Of a stretch of 64,000 nt of DNA, positions 1 through 10,600 are shown piece by piece. The translations under genes and the position numbers were made by a program. Source of the stretch: Acanthornis magna (taxonomy: Eukaryota > Chordata > Aves > Passeriformes > Acanthizidae). The stretch is from contig JAWUZG010000158.1 in NCBI GenBank assembly GCA_036785705.1, positions 682,001 to 746,000 of the forward strand. Direction: 5' to 3'. The notes under the pieces were generated by a model, which was not told where the DNA came from, did no database searches, and was given only the letters and a program-made list of their open reading frames with translations. The first letter of the stretch is position 1. The number at the start of each line of letters is the position of its first letter.

Positions 1-489
1 GGGAGCTCTGGGATGGCTCCTGTCCATTCTCTACCCTCTTTGCAGGCCCTGTGACACATCCCTGGAGAGGAATCTGGACCAGCCCAGGGACCCTCGGGGC
101 TATCTCACTCCCACAGAAGAAAAAGCCCTGGGGAAAAATTGCAGCAGGCAGTGGCACAACTATCCCTCGCTCCCTTACTCCCTCCCTCCTCTGGGACAGC
201 TCCCAGAGCCCAAGGACAGAGTCAGGCCCTCTCACGACACACTGCAGCCTTGCTGTCCCCCTCTGTGATTCCCCACCATGGGCACCCCTTGCAGTCACTC
301 CCAGGTTTCAGGATGTGTCTCCCATGGAGGGACCCCAGCAGGACTGCTCAGTACCCAAGTCCCCTGAGCCCGCTCGGGATAATTCAGCAGTGCTGTGCCT
401 GTCTGCTGCAGGCTGTGCCTGCACTGCCAAGCAGCAGAGATGGCAGCTCAAGCCTCAGCAGGGCTCAGGCCCAGGGGCACAGCAATTAC

Positions 490-2295
490 CTCCTGTGACT
501 GTGCCTGGCATGGCCTCCCTTCCTTCAGCAGAGGCTGCCAATGAGCCACTGCTTCCTCCGGGAAACGCCGCCTTCAGCACAGCCTCTCCATCCATCTCTG
601 GAGAAAGGAAGAGGCACAGCTGGATCAGATGGCGCTGCTCCCCATCAGGGAGTTGGCCTCTTCTGGAGGCAAAACTTCAGAGACAGCAAAATGATCAGGA
701 AAAAACCCCAGGCTCTTGGGGCTGGAGCACGGCCCTCCCTCCTCTAAAGAGCCACCATTCCTGATCTACCCAGACACCGGGATATTGCAGGGGATCTCAG
801 GGTCTGCATGGCCCATGCTGCAGTTTGGGCACCCTATCAGCTGATGCCAAATGCCTTCCTGCAGAGGCTGGGGAGGAGCTGCAGCCAGGCCAGCTGGGAA
901 ACAGCCCTGCAGGGCATGAAAGCAGGAGTGGGACAACGAAGCTGTGATGGATCCCTTTCCCCTGTGCTGGGGATAGTGTGTCCAGATGTGCAGCAAAAGG
1001 CCCTGGCTGCTGAGTCTCAGGAGAAGGCTGAGGGAAATGTACCCACCTTGTCCTCTCTGCAGCATTTCCTTCAGCATCTGCCCCATGACTTTGGATGGCT
1101 CCAGGGGCTTCTTGTCTCCTGTAGCTTCTTTCTTTCCTGTTGGAGGACCTTAGAGCAAAGCAGTTCCATTTCCCAGGAATGGATCACACCAAAGCAGTGC
1201 TCAGCCTGTGGGCTCAGCAGGGACACACTACTCACCCCTGCGACGGGAGCTGGGCTTGGGCACAGCATCCACCCCAGGAGCTGGAAAAGTCCTCCTTGCA
1301 GACACACCTGTAACTCAACAGCCAGAGAAGCTTCTGTCATCTCTGCTGATCTGCATGGGCAGCATTGAGCCACTAAAACGGTTAGGGGATCCCACAGGGC
1401 GAGGGCACACACGAGCAGAGCTCTGTCCTGGCACCTGCAGCAATGCCCCGCTGGCCAACTTTGGGCTCTGAGCTGGCAGCTCCCCCAGGGAGAAAGGCCT
1501 TGACATACCCTCACCATCTCCCATTGCCTCAGTCCTGGACACGAGTTGGGAAGCTTCTTCACCTTCATGAACAGGCTCAGCTGGAAAGAAAGGCAGGACA
1601 GAACAGCTCATGTGACACTGTTCAGGATTCTCCTTCAGGCTGGAGTGGCAGTGAGGGCAACTCAGCAATGGGATCCCTCCTTGGCACTCTCTCTCCTCTG
1701 CCTTCCACTCAGGAGCATGGGCAGAGGCACCCTGTGCCTGCAGTGGCCCCACACTGGGGATGGAAGGAGCCTCTTGCAGGGCAGGCAGGGGAGAAAGGAC
1801 TCCCGGGAGCTGCCAGCAGCTCTAAACTCAGTCCCAGCCAGGGCCAGGCCTTGGCAGCGGCAGCAGGAACTCCTCAGGCTCCCTGGGGCTGGCAAAGGAG
1901 CCGAGTAAGGCACAGAGCCCCGGGGCACATCCCTGGGCCCGGCCCCTTCCCTCTCTGCTCTGCTCCGTGGCTGCACAGAGCACACGGAAGGAGCAACTGG
2001 CATTTCACACAAGAAAAACATTGACAGCTAAATGCTCCTTGCTCCCACTGACAGTGATCCTGTGGGATCACTGAGGGCTCGAGAAGGGAACAGGGCAGGA
2101 TTTCCAGAATCCTTCAACAATGAGATGATCTTAAGGGGAAGGTCACATGAGTGACCTTGCTACATTAACACTTGCTACATTAACACTGATTATTCTGTCC
2201 GGAAAGGGACATTGCGAACTTGCCTCCAGCAAACTCCAAGAACTTCAAATCATCACTCCCCAGGACTTCCAGAAAATCCATGTCATGTTGCCAGT
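490..2295 (-). repeat. Gene 1 module 2 (exons D-A-V-K-M)
   Basis: Exons: D 2224-2295 (GC donor), A 1515-1580, V 1236-1307, K 1047-1136, M 490-597. K differs from module 1 (KVMGQMLKEMLQRGQ) and M reads EMDGEAVLKAAFPGGSS. Just outside the D donor is a short tandem duplication of a 15-bp intronic motif (about 2158-2187). Confidence 0.6.
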
Positions 2296-5190
2296 CTAGA
2301 AGGGAGCACAGATCAGAACCATTCCCATGGTGTGCTGGGATCCCCTTCTGCCTTAGGGAACTGGGCACTGCAAGGGGGTCAGGTAAGGCTGTGGGAGCCA
2401 AGATGTCAATGGACATGGCCAAAGCTGCAGAGGAGCCTGGGGAGCTCTGGGATGGCTCCTGTCCATTCTCTACCCTCTTTGCAGGCCCTGTGACACATCC
2501 CTGGAGAGGAATCTGGACCAGTCCAGGGACCCTCGGGGCTATCTCACTCCCACAGAAGAAAAAGCCCTGGGGAAAAATTGCAGCAGGCAGTGGCACAACT
2601 ATCCTGCCCTCCCTTACTCCGTCCCACCTCTGGGACAGCTCCCAGAGCCCAAGGACAGAGTCAGGCCCTCTCACGACACACTGCAGCCTTGCTGTCCCCC
2701 TCTGTGATTCCCCACCATGGGCACCCCTTGCAGTCACTCCCAGGTTTCAGGATGTGTCTCCCATGGAGGGACCCCAGCAGGACTGCTCAGTACCCAAGTC
2801 CCCTGAGCCCGCTCGGGATAATTCAGCTGTGCTTGACTGTCTGCTGCAGGCTGTGCCCGCACTGCCAAGCAGCAGAGATGGCAGCTCAGGCCTCAGCAGG
2901 GCTCAGGCCCAGGGGCACAGCAATTACCTCCTGTGACTGTGCCTGGCATGGCCTCCCTTCCTTCAGCAGAGGCTGCCAATGAGCCACTGCTTCCTCTAGG
3001 AAACGCTGCCTTCAGCACAGCCTCTCTATCCATCTCTGGAGAAAGGAAGAGGCACAGCTGGATCAGATGGCGCTGCTCCCCATCAGGGAGTTGGCCTCTT
3101 CTGGAGGCAAAACTTCAGAGACAGCAAAATGATCAGGAAAAAACCCCAGGCTCTTGGGGCTGGAGCACGGCCCTCCCTCCTCCAAAGAGCCGCCATTCCT
3201 GATCTACCCAGACACCGGGATATTGCAGGGGATCTCAGGGTCTGCATGGCCCATGCTGCAGTTTGGGCACCCTGTCAGCTGATGCCCAATGCCTTCCTGC
3301 AGAGGCTGGGGAGAAGCTGCAGCCAGGCCAGGCTGAAAACAGCCCAGCAGGGCATGAAAGCAGGAGTGGGACAACGAAGCTGTGATGGATCCCTTTCCCC
3401 TGTGCTGGGGATAGTGTGTCCAGATGTGCAGCAAAAGGCCCTGGCTGCTGAGTCTCAGGAGAAGGCTGAGGGAAATGCACCCACCTTGTCCTCCCTGCAG
3501 CATTTCCTTCAGCATTTGCCCCATGACTTGGAATGGCTCCAGGGGCTTCTTGTCTCCTGTAGCTTCTTTCTTTCCTGTTGGAGGACCTTAGAGCAAAGCA
3601 GTTCCATTTCCCAGGAATGGATCACACCAAAGCAGTGCTCAGCCTGTGGGCTCAGCAGGGACACACTACTCACCCCTGCGACGGGAGCTGGGCTTGGGCA
3701 CAGCATCCACCCCAGGAGCTGGAAAAGTCCTCCTTGCAGACACACCTGTAATTCAACAGCCAGAGAAGCTTCTGTCATCTCTGCTGATCTGCATGGGCAG
3801 CATTGAGCCACTAAAACGGTTAGGGGATCCCACAGGGCGAGGGCACACACGTGCAGAGCTCTGTCCTGGCACCTGCAGCGATGCCCCGCTGGCCAACTTT
3901 GGGCTCTGAGCTGGCAGCTCCCCCAGGGAGAAAGGCCTTGACATACCCTCACCATCTCCCATTGCCTCAGTCCTGGACACGGGTCGGGAAGCTTCTTCAC
4001 CTTCACGAACAGGCTCAGCTGGAAAGAAAGGCAGGACAGAACAGCTCATGTGACACTGTTCAGGATTCTCCTTCAGGCTGGAGTGGCTGTGAGGGCAACT
4101 CAGCAATGGGATCCCTCCTTGGCACTCTCTCTCCTCTGCCTTCCACTCAGGAGCATGGGCAGAGGCACCCTGTGCCTGCAGTGGCCCCACACTGGGGATG
4201 GAAGGAGCCTCTTGCAGGGCAGGCAGGGGAGAAAGGACTCCCGGGAGCTGCCAGCAGCTCTAAACTCAGTCCCAGCCAGGGCCAGGCCTTGGCAGCGGCA
4301 GCAGGAACTCCTCAGGCTCCCTGGGGCTGGCAAAGGAGCCGTGCAAGGCACAGAGCCCCGGGGCACATCCCTGGGCCCGGCCCCTTCCCTCTCTGTTCTG
4401 CTCCATGGCTGCACAGAGCACACGGAAGGAGCAACTGGCATTTCACACAAGAAAAACATTGACAGCTAAATGCTCCTTGCTCCCACTGACAGCGATCCTG
4501 TGGGATCACTGAGGGCTCGAGAAGGGAGCAGGGCAGGATTTCCAGAATCCTTCAACAATGAGATGATCTTAAGGGGAAGGTCACATGAGTGACCTTGCTA
4601 CATTAACACTCTTGCTACATTAACACTGATTATTCTGTCCGGAAAGGGACATTGCGAACTTGCCTCCAGCAAACTCCAAGAACTTCAAATCATCACTCCC
4701 CAGGACTTCCAGAAAATCCATGTCATGTTGCCAGTCTAGAAGGGAGCACAGATCAGAACCATTCCCATGGTGTGCTGGGATCCCCTTCTGCCTTAGGGAA
4801 CTGGGCACTGCAAGGGGTTCGGGTAAGGCTGTGGGAGCCAAGATATCAATGGACATGGCCAAAGCTGCAGAGGGGCCTGGGGAATTCTGGACTGGCTCCT
4901 GGCCATTGTCCACCCTCTTTGCAGGCCCTGTGACACATCCCTGGAGAGGAATCTGGACCAGCCCAGGGACCCACAGGGCTCTCTCACTCCCACAGAGGAA
5001 ACCCTCACTAATGCCTGGGGAAAAGCATCTCCAACGCTTCCCAGGGAGAAGGGGCCACTGTCCCAGGAAAGGGGAGCCAGGCCGCCGGCTCACCTGCTCC
5101 TGGCGCTGGCACCGGAGCGGCCTGGGCAGCCCTGGCAGGCAGGGCCACTGCCAGGAGGAGCAGGAGCCAAAGGCGCAGAGCAAGGGCCAT
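490..5190 (-). CDS. Gene 1 (partial): modular mini-exon membrane protein, 5' part only
   Basis: Only the first eleven exons are in the window; the rest lies beyond base 1. Exons in transcript order: signal peptide 5094-5190; module 1 D 4664-4735, A 3953-4018, V 3674-3745, K 3485-3574, M 2928-3035; module 2 D 2224-2295, A 1515-1580, V 1236-1307, K 1047-1136, M 490-597. All internal exons begin and end in phase 1 and are open. By analogy with genes 2-4 it should continue into further modules, a transmembrane exon and a tail exon. Compared with gene 2, its module-2 A exon has His and Gln substitutions (VHEGEEASQLV against VREGEEASRLV). Function is unknown. The start ATG is in a strong Kozak context (GGCACCATGG). 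The model is inferred from splice consensus and conservation between copies; no transcript was seen. Confidence 0.6.
2928..4735 (-). repeat. Gene 1 module 1 (exons D-A-V-K-M)
   Basis: Exons: D 4664-4735, A 3953-4018, V 3674-3745, K 3485-3574, M 2928-3035. D encodes DWQHDMDFLEVLGSDDLKF and ends at a GC donor (AG|GCAAGT, bases 4662-4663). A encodes AEPVREGEEASRPVSRTEA; V encodes VSARRTFPAPGVDAVPKPSS; K contains DKKPLEPFQVMGQMLKEML; M begins EMDREAVLKAAFPRGSSGS. All introns are phase 1. Confidence 0.6.
5094..5190 (-). CDS. Signal-peptide exon, gene 1
   Basis: The ATG at 5188-5190 sits in GGCACCATGG. It encodes a classical leader starting MALALRLWLLLLLAVALP, followed by an Ala-rich cleavage region (ARAAQA) and a Pro/Ala stretch. 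The donor CAG|GTGAGC follows at 5093, leaving phase 1, which matches the D exon acceptor. Leader length and hydrophobic core are typical of secreted and type I membrane proteins. The sequence is identical in all four copies. Confidence 0.8.
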
Positions 5191-5410
5191 GGTGCCTTGC
5201 CCTCAGCCAGTCCCGCAGCTCTTGCTGCCACCACTGTCCTGACACCGCTGTCCCAATGTCAGCACCACTGCTGCCGCCGCCGCTGCTGCTGCAACAGTTG
5301 TGGTCAAGGACCGACTGATTGGTCATTGTGGTGCTGTGCAACCACAGGCCACTGTGACCTCTGTGACCTCAGAGCCCTGCTGTGACCTCAGAGCCCTGCC
5401 ATGACCTCAT
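5191..5410 (-). promoter_or_regulatory. Promoter of gene 1: CCAAT box and AGGTCA direct repeats
   Basis: Minus strand, TATA-less. An NF-Y-like CCAATCAG motif overlaps 5315-5322, about 130 bp before the ATG. Further upstream are four AGGTCA half-sites (5355-5360, 5364-5369, 5383-5388, 5402-5407). The first two form a direct repeat with a 3-bp spacer (DR3, the arrangement favoured by VDR/RXR); the rest recur with 13-bp spacers inside a 19-bp tandem repeat. A RUNX-like TGTGGTT lies at 5340-5346. The 5' leader has CAG/GGC triplet runs. Factor binding is inferred from motifs only. Confidence 0.55.
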
Positions 5411-5630
5411 AGCCTTACTTGTTGCCCCAAAGTGTACCCCCATCTGTGCTAACGAACCACCTTGATTGTAAATCTTTTGCTTCATCAAAGGGCCATTGCT
5501 TAGCAAAGACCTTTGTTTTGCCTGCTGCCATTGCTTGTCAGGCTGTGTCCCTGGAGATGCTCTTGATGGCTTCCCTCTTTTCCCGGATATCCCCTTTGAG
5601 GAGCTCCATGCCCAGACAGTCCTCTGTAAT

Positions 5631-6440
5631 ACACACAATCACAGAATCTGCTGAGTTGGAAGGGACCCTCAAGGACCTTCAAGTCCAACCCCTGGCCTGC
5701 ACTGGACCATTCTCAAGAGTCACGCCATGTGCTTGAGAGTATTGTCCAAATGCATCTTGAGCTCTCTCAGCCTTGGTGCTGCCCTGGGGTGCCTGTTTCA
5801 GTGCCCAACCATCCTCTGGATAAAGAATGAACTTTTTTCTAATATCCAACCTAAACCTCCCCTGACACAACTTCAGGCCATTCCCTATCACTGGTGACCA
5901 CAGAAAGAGAGCAGTTCCTGCCTCTCCTCTTCCCATCACAAGGACGTTGTGGACCCCAATGAAGTCTCCCCTCAGTCTCCCTTTCTCCAGACAGAAGACA
6001 CAAAGTGCTCTCTGCTGCTCCTCACACAGCTTCCCCTTAGGCCCTTCACCATCTTCACTGACCTCCTTTGGACACTCTTCCTTATTATTGTGGTGACCAA
6101 AACTTCAAACAATATTTAAGGTGAGGCTGCCCCAGCACAGGTCAGAGCAGGACAATCCCCTCTATGGCCCGACCGCCCATGCTGGGCCTGTGCAGCCCAG
6201 GACACAGAAGTCCCCCCAGGCCTGCCTGGGCAGTGCTGACTCATATCCAACTTTCCATCCACCAGGATCCCCAGGTCCCTTTGCACGGTGCTGCTCTACA
6301 GCACCTCGTTCCCCAGCCTGTTCGAACACCCAGGGTTGCCCCACCCCAGGTGCAGAATCAGGCACTTCCCCTTGTTCAATTGCATATGGTTGGTGATTGT
6401 GCACTCCTCCAATTTGTCAAAGTCATGCCCTGAGCCCAGG
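5631..6440 (-). mobile_element. CR1 LINE, 5'-truncated 3' end (upstream of gene 1)
   Basis: Recognised by the CR1 3'-terminal signature in reverse complement: an atcacagaatc terminal repeat followed by gttggaagggacc and aagtccaaccc, then the conserved ttctaatatccaacctaaac stretch and the upstream CR1 region. The element runs on the minus strand with its 3' end at 5631. Only the end of the reverse-transcriptase region and the 3' UTR remain; no intact ORF. The stretch 5411-5630 between promoter and CR1 shows no recognisable feature. Confidence 0.85.
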
Positions 6441-7140
6441 GACTCTCAGCATGGGCTCCCACAACCCCTCGGGGCCCCACTGCTGGTCCCAGCAACCCTG
6501 TGCCTGGCCCCTGCCCGCCTACACTGTGGGCACAGCTGCTTGGGCAGTCGCTCCGTCGAGGGACACAGGCCAAAGCACTCCCTGCAGCAGCAAGTGCCAC
6601 CCCCGACCCTCCCTGCCCTGCTGGGACAGCTCCCACAGCCCAAGGGGACACAGTCAGGCCCTCTCAGGACACACTGGAGCCCTGTTCTCCCCATGTCCCT
6701 TTTCCCCAGCATTGGACACCCTCTGCAGCCCCACGCAGGTTTCAGGATGCATGTGCCACTGAGGGAGCCCAGCTGAGCTGGTGTTGCAGAGCTGTTGTGT
6801 TTTACAGCAGTTCCACAGGACCACAGTAGCTGGAGGAGAGGGCTCAGGACAGCCTTGGGGCAGAGTGGGGCTACAGGAAGCTGGGAACAAGCCCCTGCTC
6901 TAGAATGGAGTGTGTTCTTCCACAAGTAAACAAAGATCGTGATTTTGAGAACTACCCACAGCCTGCTGTGCTCAAAGTTTGCCTCTGAAGATGAACAGGT
7001 GAGATTCTCAGAAAAGCTGGAAAATATCTGGGGAAAGGTTTTAGGTTATTTGGTCGTGACTAGGTACAAATCTCCAGTGGGAAAAGAGCCTCTCCAGCAG
7101 GCTGGGTGTCTTAGGGTGTCTTAGTCCTTCCCAGAGTAAC
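6441..7140. other. 3' flank of gene 2, between CR1 and poly(A) site
   Basis: No gene seen. Bases about 6530-6670 resemble the intron upstream of the transmembrane exon (about 8550-8690), so part of this flank is a duplicated piece of gene intron. The same flank recurs at 20759-21460, 45787-46490 and, starting inside the repeated intron, near 24990-25600 and 50020-50630. Confidence 0.5.
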
Positions 7141-7160
7141 GATTAACAATTTAATGCAAA

Positions 7161-7173
7161 TTTATTCTTTATT
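7161..7173 (-). terminator. Poly(A) signals of gene 2
   Basis: Two overlapping-spaced AATAAA hexamers on the minus strand (7168-7173 and 7161-7166) lie about 330 bp beyond the stop codon; cleavage is expected near 7140-7150. The 3' UTR is AT-rich at its end. Confidence 0.65.
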
Positions 7174-7499
7174 CTAGAACTGTAAAAAATCTACATTTTC
7201 CAGAATTATAAAACTACTTTGAAAAATTTGAACTGTCATGGGAAAATGGAACAAATATATGGGGATTTCTTTCTATGAAAATTTTTCTAAATCTTGTAAA
7301 ATAAAAATAAAGATTGTAGCTGCTCGCTACGGGGTTTCAGAAGCCCTGTGTCCGGCTGGTGCCTGCCCACCCCTGGCTGTGCCCAGAGCAGGAGCTCAGC
7401 CAGAGCTGCTGGTCCCACCCAGACACCAGAGCTGAAGCCCAAAGGTGTTGCTGGGCTCAACCCCTGCCCTGGCAGGAGGGGCCCTCCTTCAGTGCTGGC

Positions 7500-7665
7500 T
7501 CAGAGCAGGGCCTTTGGTCTGGTTCTGGGAGGTGGTGGCAAAGTAACAGACTGATAAAGCAGCGGTGGCAGGGACAACGGACAGATGCAGGGAGACGCAC
7601 GATGGCAGAGCCAGTTCTCCCTGACTGAGGTGTTTGGCTGGCATTGTGAAGGTGCAGAGCGGCAC
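7500..7665 (-). CDS. Cytoplasmic tail exon with stop, gene 2
   Basis: The acceptor CTCTCTCCACAG at 7666 is excellent and the exon enters in phase 2, matching the transmembrane exon. It adds 54 residues and a TGA at 7500-7502. The tail starts CRSAPSQCQPN and has five cysteines, a YQSV motif and a proline-rich end VTLPPPPRTRPKALL that fits PxxP SH3-ligand patterns. Signalling or sorting roles are inference. Confidence 0.72.
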
Positions 7666-10600
7666 CTGTGGAGAGAGGAGGTGGCTGAGGCCCCCAGCTG
7701 CACCTGGGACACAGGGACCCTCCTGCACAGCAGGGCCCAGAGCTGGCAAGGCTCCCCAGCACAGCTGGAGCTGCAGGCACACCTTGGCCCAGGTGGACAG
7801 CTGCCCCTCAAGGCCCCAGCGAGCAGGGGATGGCTCCGGGCAGGGTCCCTGGCCAGGAGCAGGCCCCAGAGCATGTCTGCCTTTCAAGGGCAATCTCGTC
7901 CCCCACTCTTTCTCCTCCCCGCCTTGCTTTGTCACTGCCCAGCGCTCCTGGGGCTGCTCTTGGCCGGGCACCCTCAGGGGGAGCCAACACTGGTTTCCGC
8001 CCAAGGAGGCTCCCCAGGACAAGGGCCAGCAATTAAGAGGCCAATTAAAGAACTGGACAGCAGCAGAACCTTCAGCAGAGTCACTTGGACAAGCACAGAC
8101 TCGCCACAACTGCACAGCAGCCCCCATGGGAATGTTTCCTGTCTACAATAGACTTTCAAAAGAAGCTGTTTGAGGGAAAGATGAATAACACACTCACTGT
8201 TTTCGCTTCCAGCAATACCAGACTCCCACACAGCAGAATATGAAGAGAAGTTCCAAACAAAGCAGGCCTGCTATTATTGCCATCAAACAACATGTTCCCT
8301 GACAGAAACCTCTTCCAGTTCCCTTCTGTGCATTGGGAACACGTGTTGTGGTGCCAGCTGCACCTGCAGGAGCAATGGGGAGTGTGAGTCCGTGCTGCGC
8401 ATCGCTGCTGAGCTGGCAGCACATTGGCTACAGCCAGGACGTTCTCTGTTTCCCCCAGTGCTGGGGCCTGCGGGCACCTGCCGCCCATTGGCACAGGCTG
8501 TGGCACCCAACAAAGCCCTCAAGGCCGGGAGGAGAGCCCAGGGCAGCGCAGCTGCTTGGGCAGTCGCTCCTTCGAGGGACACAGGCCAAAGCCATCCCTG
8601 CAGCAGCAAGTGCCACCCCCGACCCTCCCTGCCCTGCTGGGACAGCTCCCACAGCCCAAGGGGACACAGTCAGGCCCTCTCAGGACACATTACTGCCCTG
8701 CCCAGTGTGGGAGCCAGCCATGGCTCTCGCCCTGGGCTCGCCCCAGGGATCCCGCTCGGGGCTGCTCCCGTGCCTTGGGCCTCTGGGCACTCAGGGCCAG
8801 CTCCAGGAGGCAGCTGCAGCAGGAGGGACCTTGGTGCACGAGGCCCGTTTCCCATGGGCTGTGGAATGTGCTCCAGAGGCCTCGAAGCCATGGCACTTCC
8901 AGCTTTGGCTGCTGCGGGGCCATGCAAGGGCAGGCCCTGGGGGAAGAGCAGTGCTGCCACACAGATACACCGAGGGCTGAGCCCAGCACAGCAATTACCT
9001 CCTGTGCCTGTGCCGGGCATTGCCTCACTTCCTGTAGCAGGACCTGCCAAGGAGCCACTGCTTCCTCTAGGAAAAACCTCCTTCTGCACAGCCATTTGGT
9101 CCATCACTTGGGAGAGGAAAAGGGAAGGCTGAATCAGATGGAAGAAGTCCCCGTTTGGGGGTTGGCATCTTCATGAGGTCCCGCTTGTCAAAAATGGGGA
9201 TAAGGCTCAGGAAAACATCAGGGCTTTTGGGGCAGGGCCACAGCCCTCCCTCGTCCAAACAGCTGCCAGACCTGAGCAGAAGCAGTGAGGGGATCCCGCA
9301 GGGCTCAGGCACACATGTGTAGGGCTCTGTCCTGGCACCTGCAGCGATGCCCCGCTGGCCAACTTTGGGCTCTGAGCTGGCAGCTCCCCCAGGGAGAAAG
9401 GCCTTGACATACCCTCACCATCTCCCATTGCCTCAGTCCTGGACACGGGTCGGGAAGCTTCTTCACCTTCACGAACAGGCTCAGCTGGAAAGAAAGGCAG
9501 GACAGAACAGCTCATGTGACACTGTTCAGGATTCTCCTTCAGGCTGGAGTGGCAGTGATTGGAACTCGGCAATGGGATCCCTCCTTGGCACTCCCTCTCC
9601 TCTGCCTTCCACTCAGGAGCATGGGCAGAGGCACCCTGTGCCTGCAGTGGCCCCACACTGGGGATGGAAGGAGCCTCTTGCAGGGCAGGCAGGGGAGAAA
9701 GGACTCCCGGGAGCTGCCAGCAGCTCTAAACTCAGTCCCAGCCAGGGCCAGGCCTTGGCAGCGGCAGCAGGAACTCCTCAGGCTCCCTGGGGCTGGCAAA
9801 GGAGCCGAGCAAGGCACAGAGCCCCGGGGCACATCCCTGGGATAAGGAACATTGACAGCTAAATACTCCGTGCTCCCTCTGACAGCAATCCTGTGGGATC
9901 ACTAAAGGCTCGAGAAGGGAGCAGGGCAGGATTTCCAGAATTCATCAACCCTGGCATGACCTTAAGCAAAGTGGCACATGAATGATCTCTTGCTACATTG
10001 ACACTGATTATTCCGTCAGTAAAAAGGGACATTAAAGACTTACCTCCAGCATGCTCCAAAATCTTCAAGCCATCATCTAGCAGGGCTTCCAGATAATCCA
10101 TGTCACGATTCCAATCTAGAAGGGAGCACAGATCGGAACCGTTTCCATGGTGTGCTGGGATCCCCTTCTGCCTTAGGGAACTGGGCACTGCAAGGGGGTC
10201 AGGTAAGGCTGTGGGAGCCAAGATGTCAATGGACATGGCCAAAGCTGCAGAGGGGCCTGGGGAGCTCTGGACTGACTCCTGTCCATTGTCCACCCTCTTT
10301 GCAGGCCCTGTGACACATCCCTGGAGCAGAATCTGGACCAGCCCAGGGACCCTCGGGGCTATCTCACTCCCACAGAGGAAACCCTCACTAAAGCCCTGGG
10401 GTAAATTCCAGCAGGCAGTGGCACAACTATCCCTCCCTCCCTCCCTCCCTCCCTCCCTCTCGTTCTACTGGGACAGCTCCCAGGGCTCAACGGGACTGAG
10501 GCAGGCCCTCTCACGACACACTGCAGCCTTGCTGTCCCCCTCTGTGATTCCCCACCATGGGCACCCCTTGCAGTCACTCCCAGGTTTCAGGATGTGTCTC

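Noticed and set aside
5215..5300. Trinucleotide CAG/GGC run in the gene 1 leader as a pathogenic-type repeat
   Set aside because: Only a few units, same length in all four copies, and outside the coding sequence.
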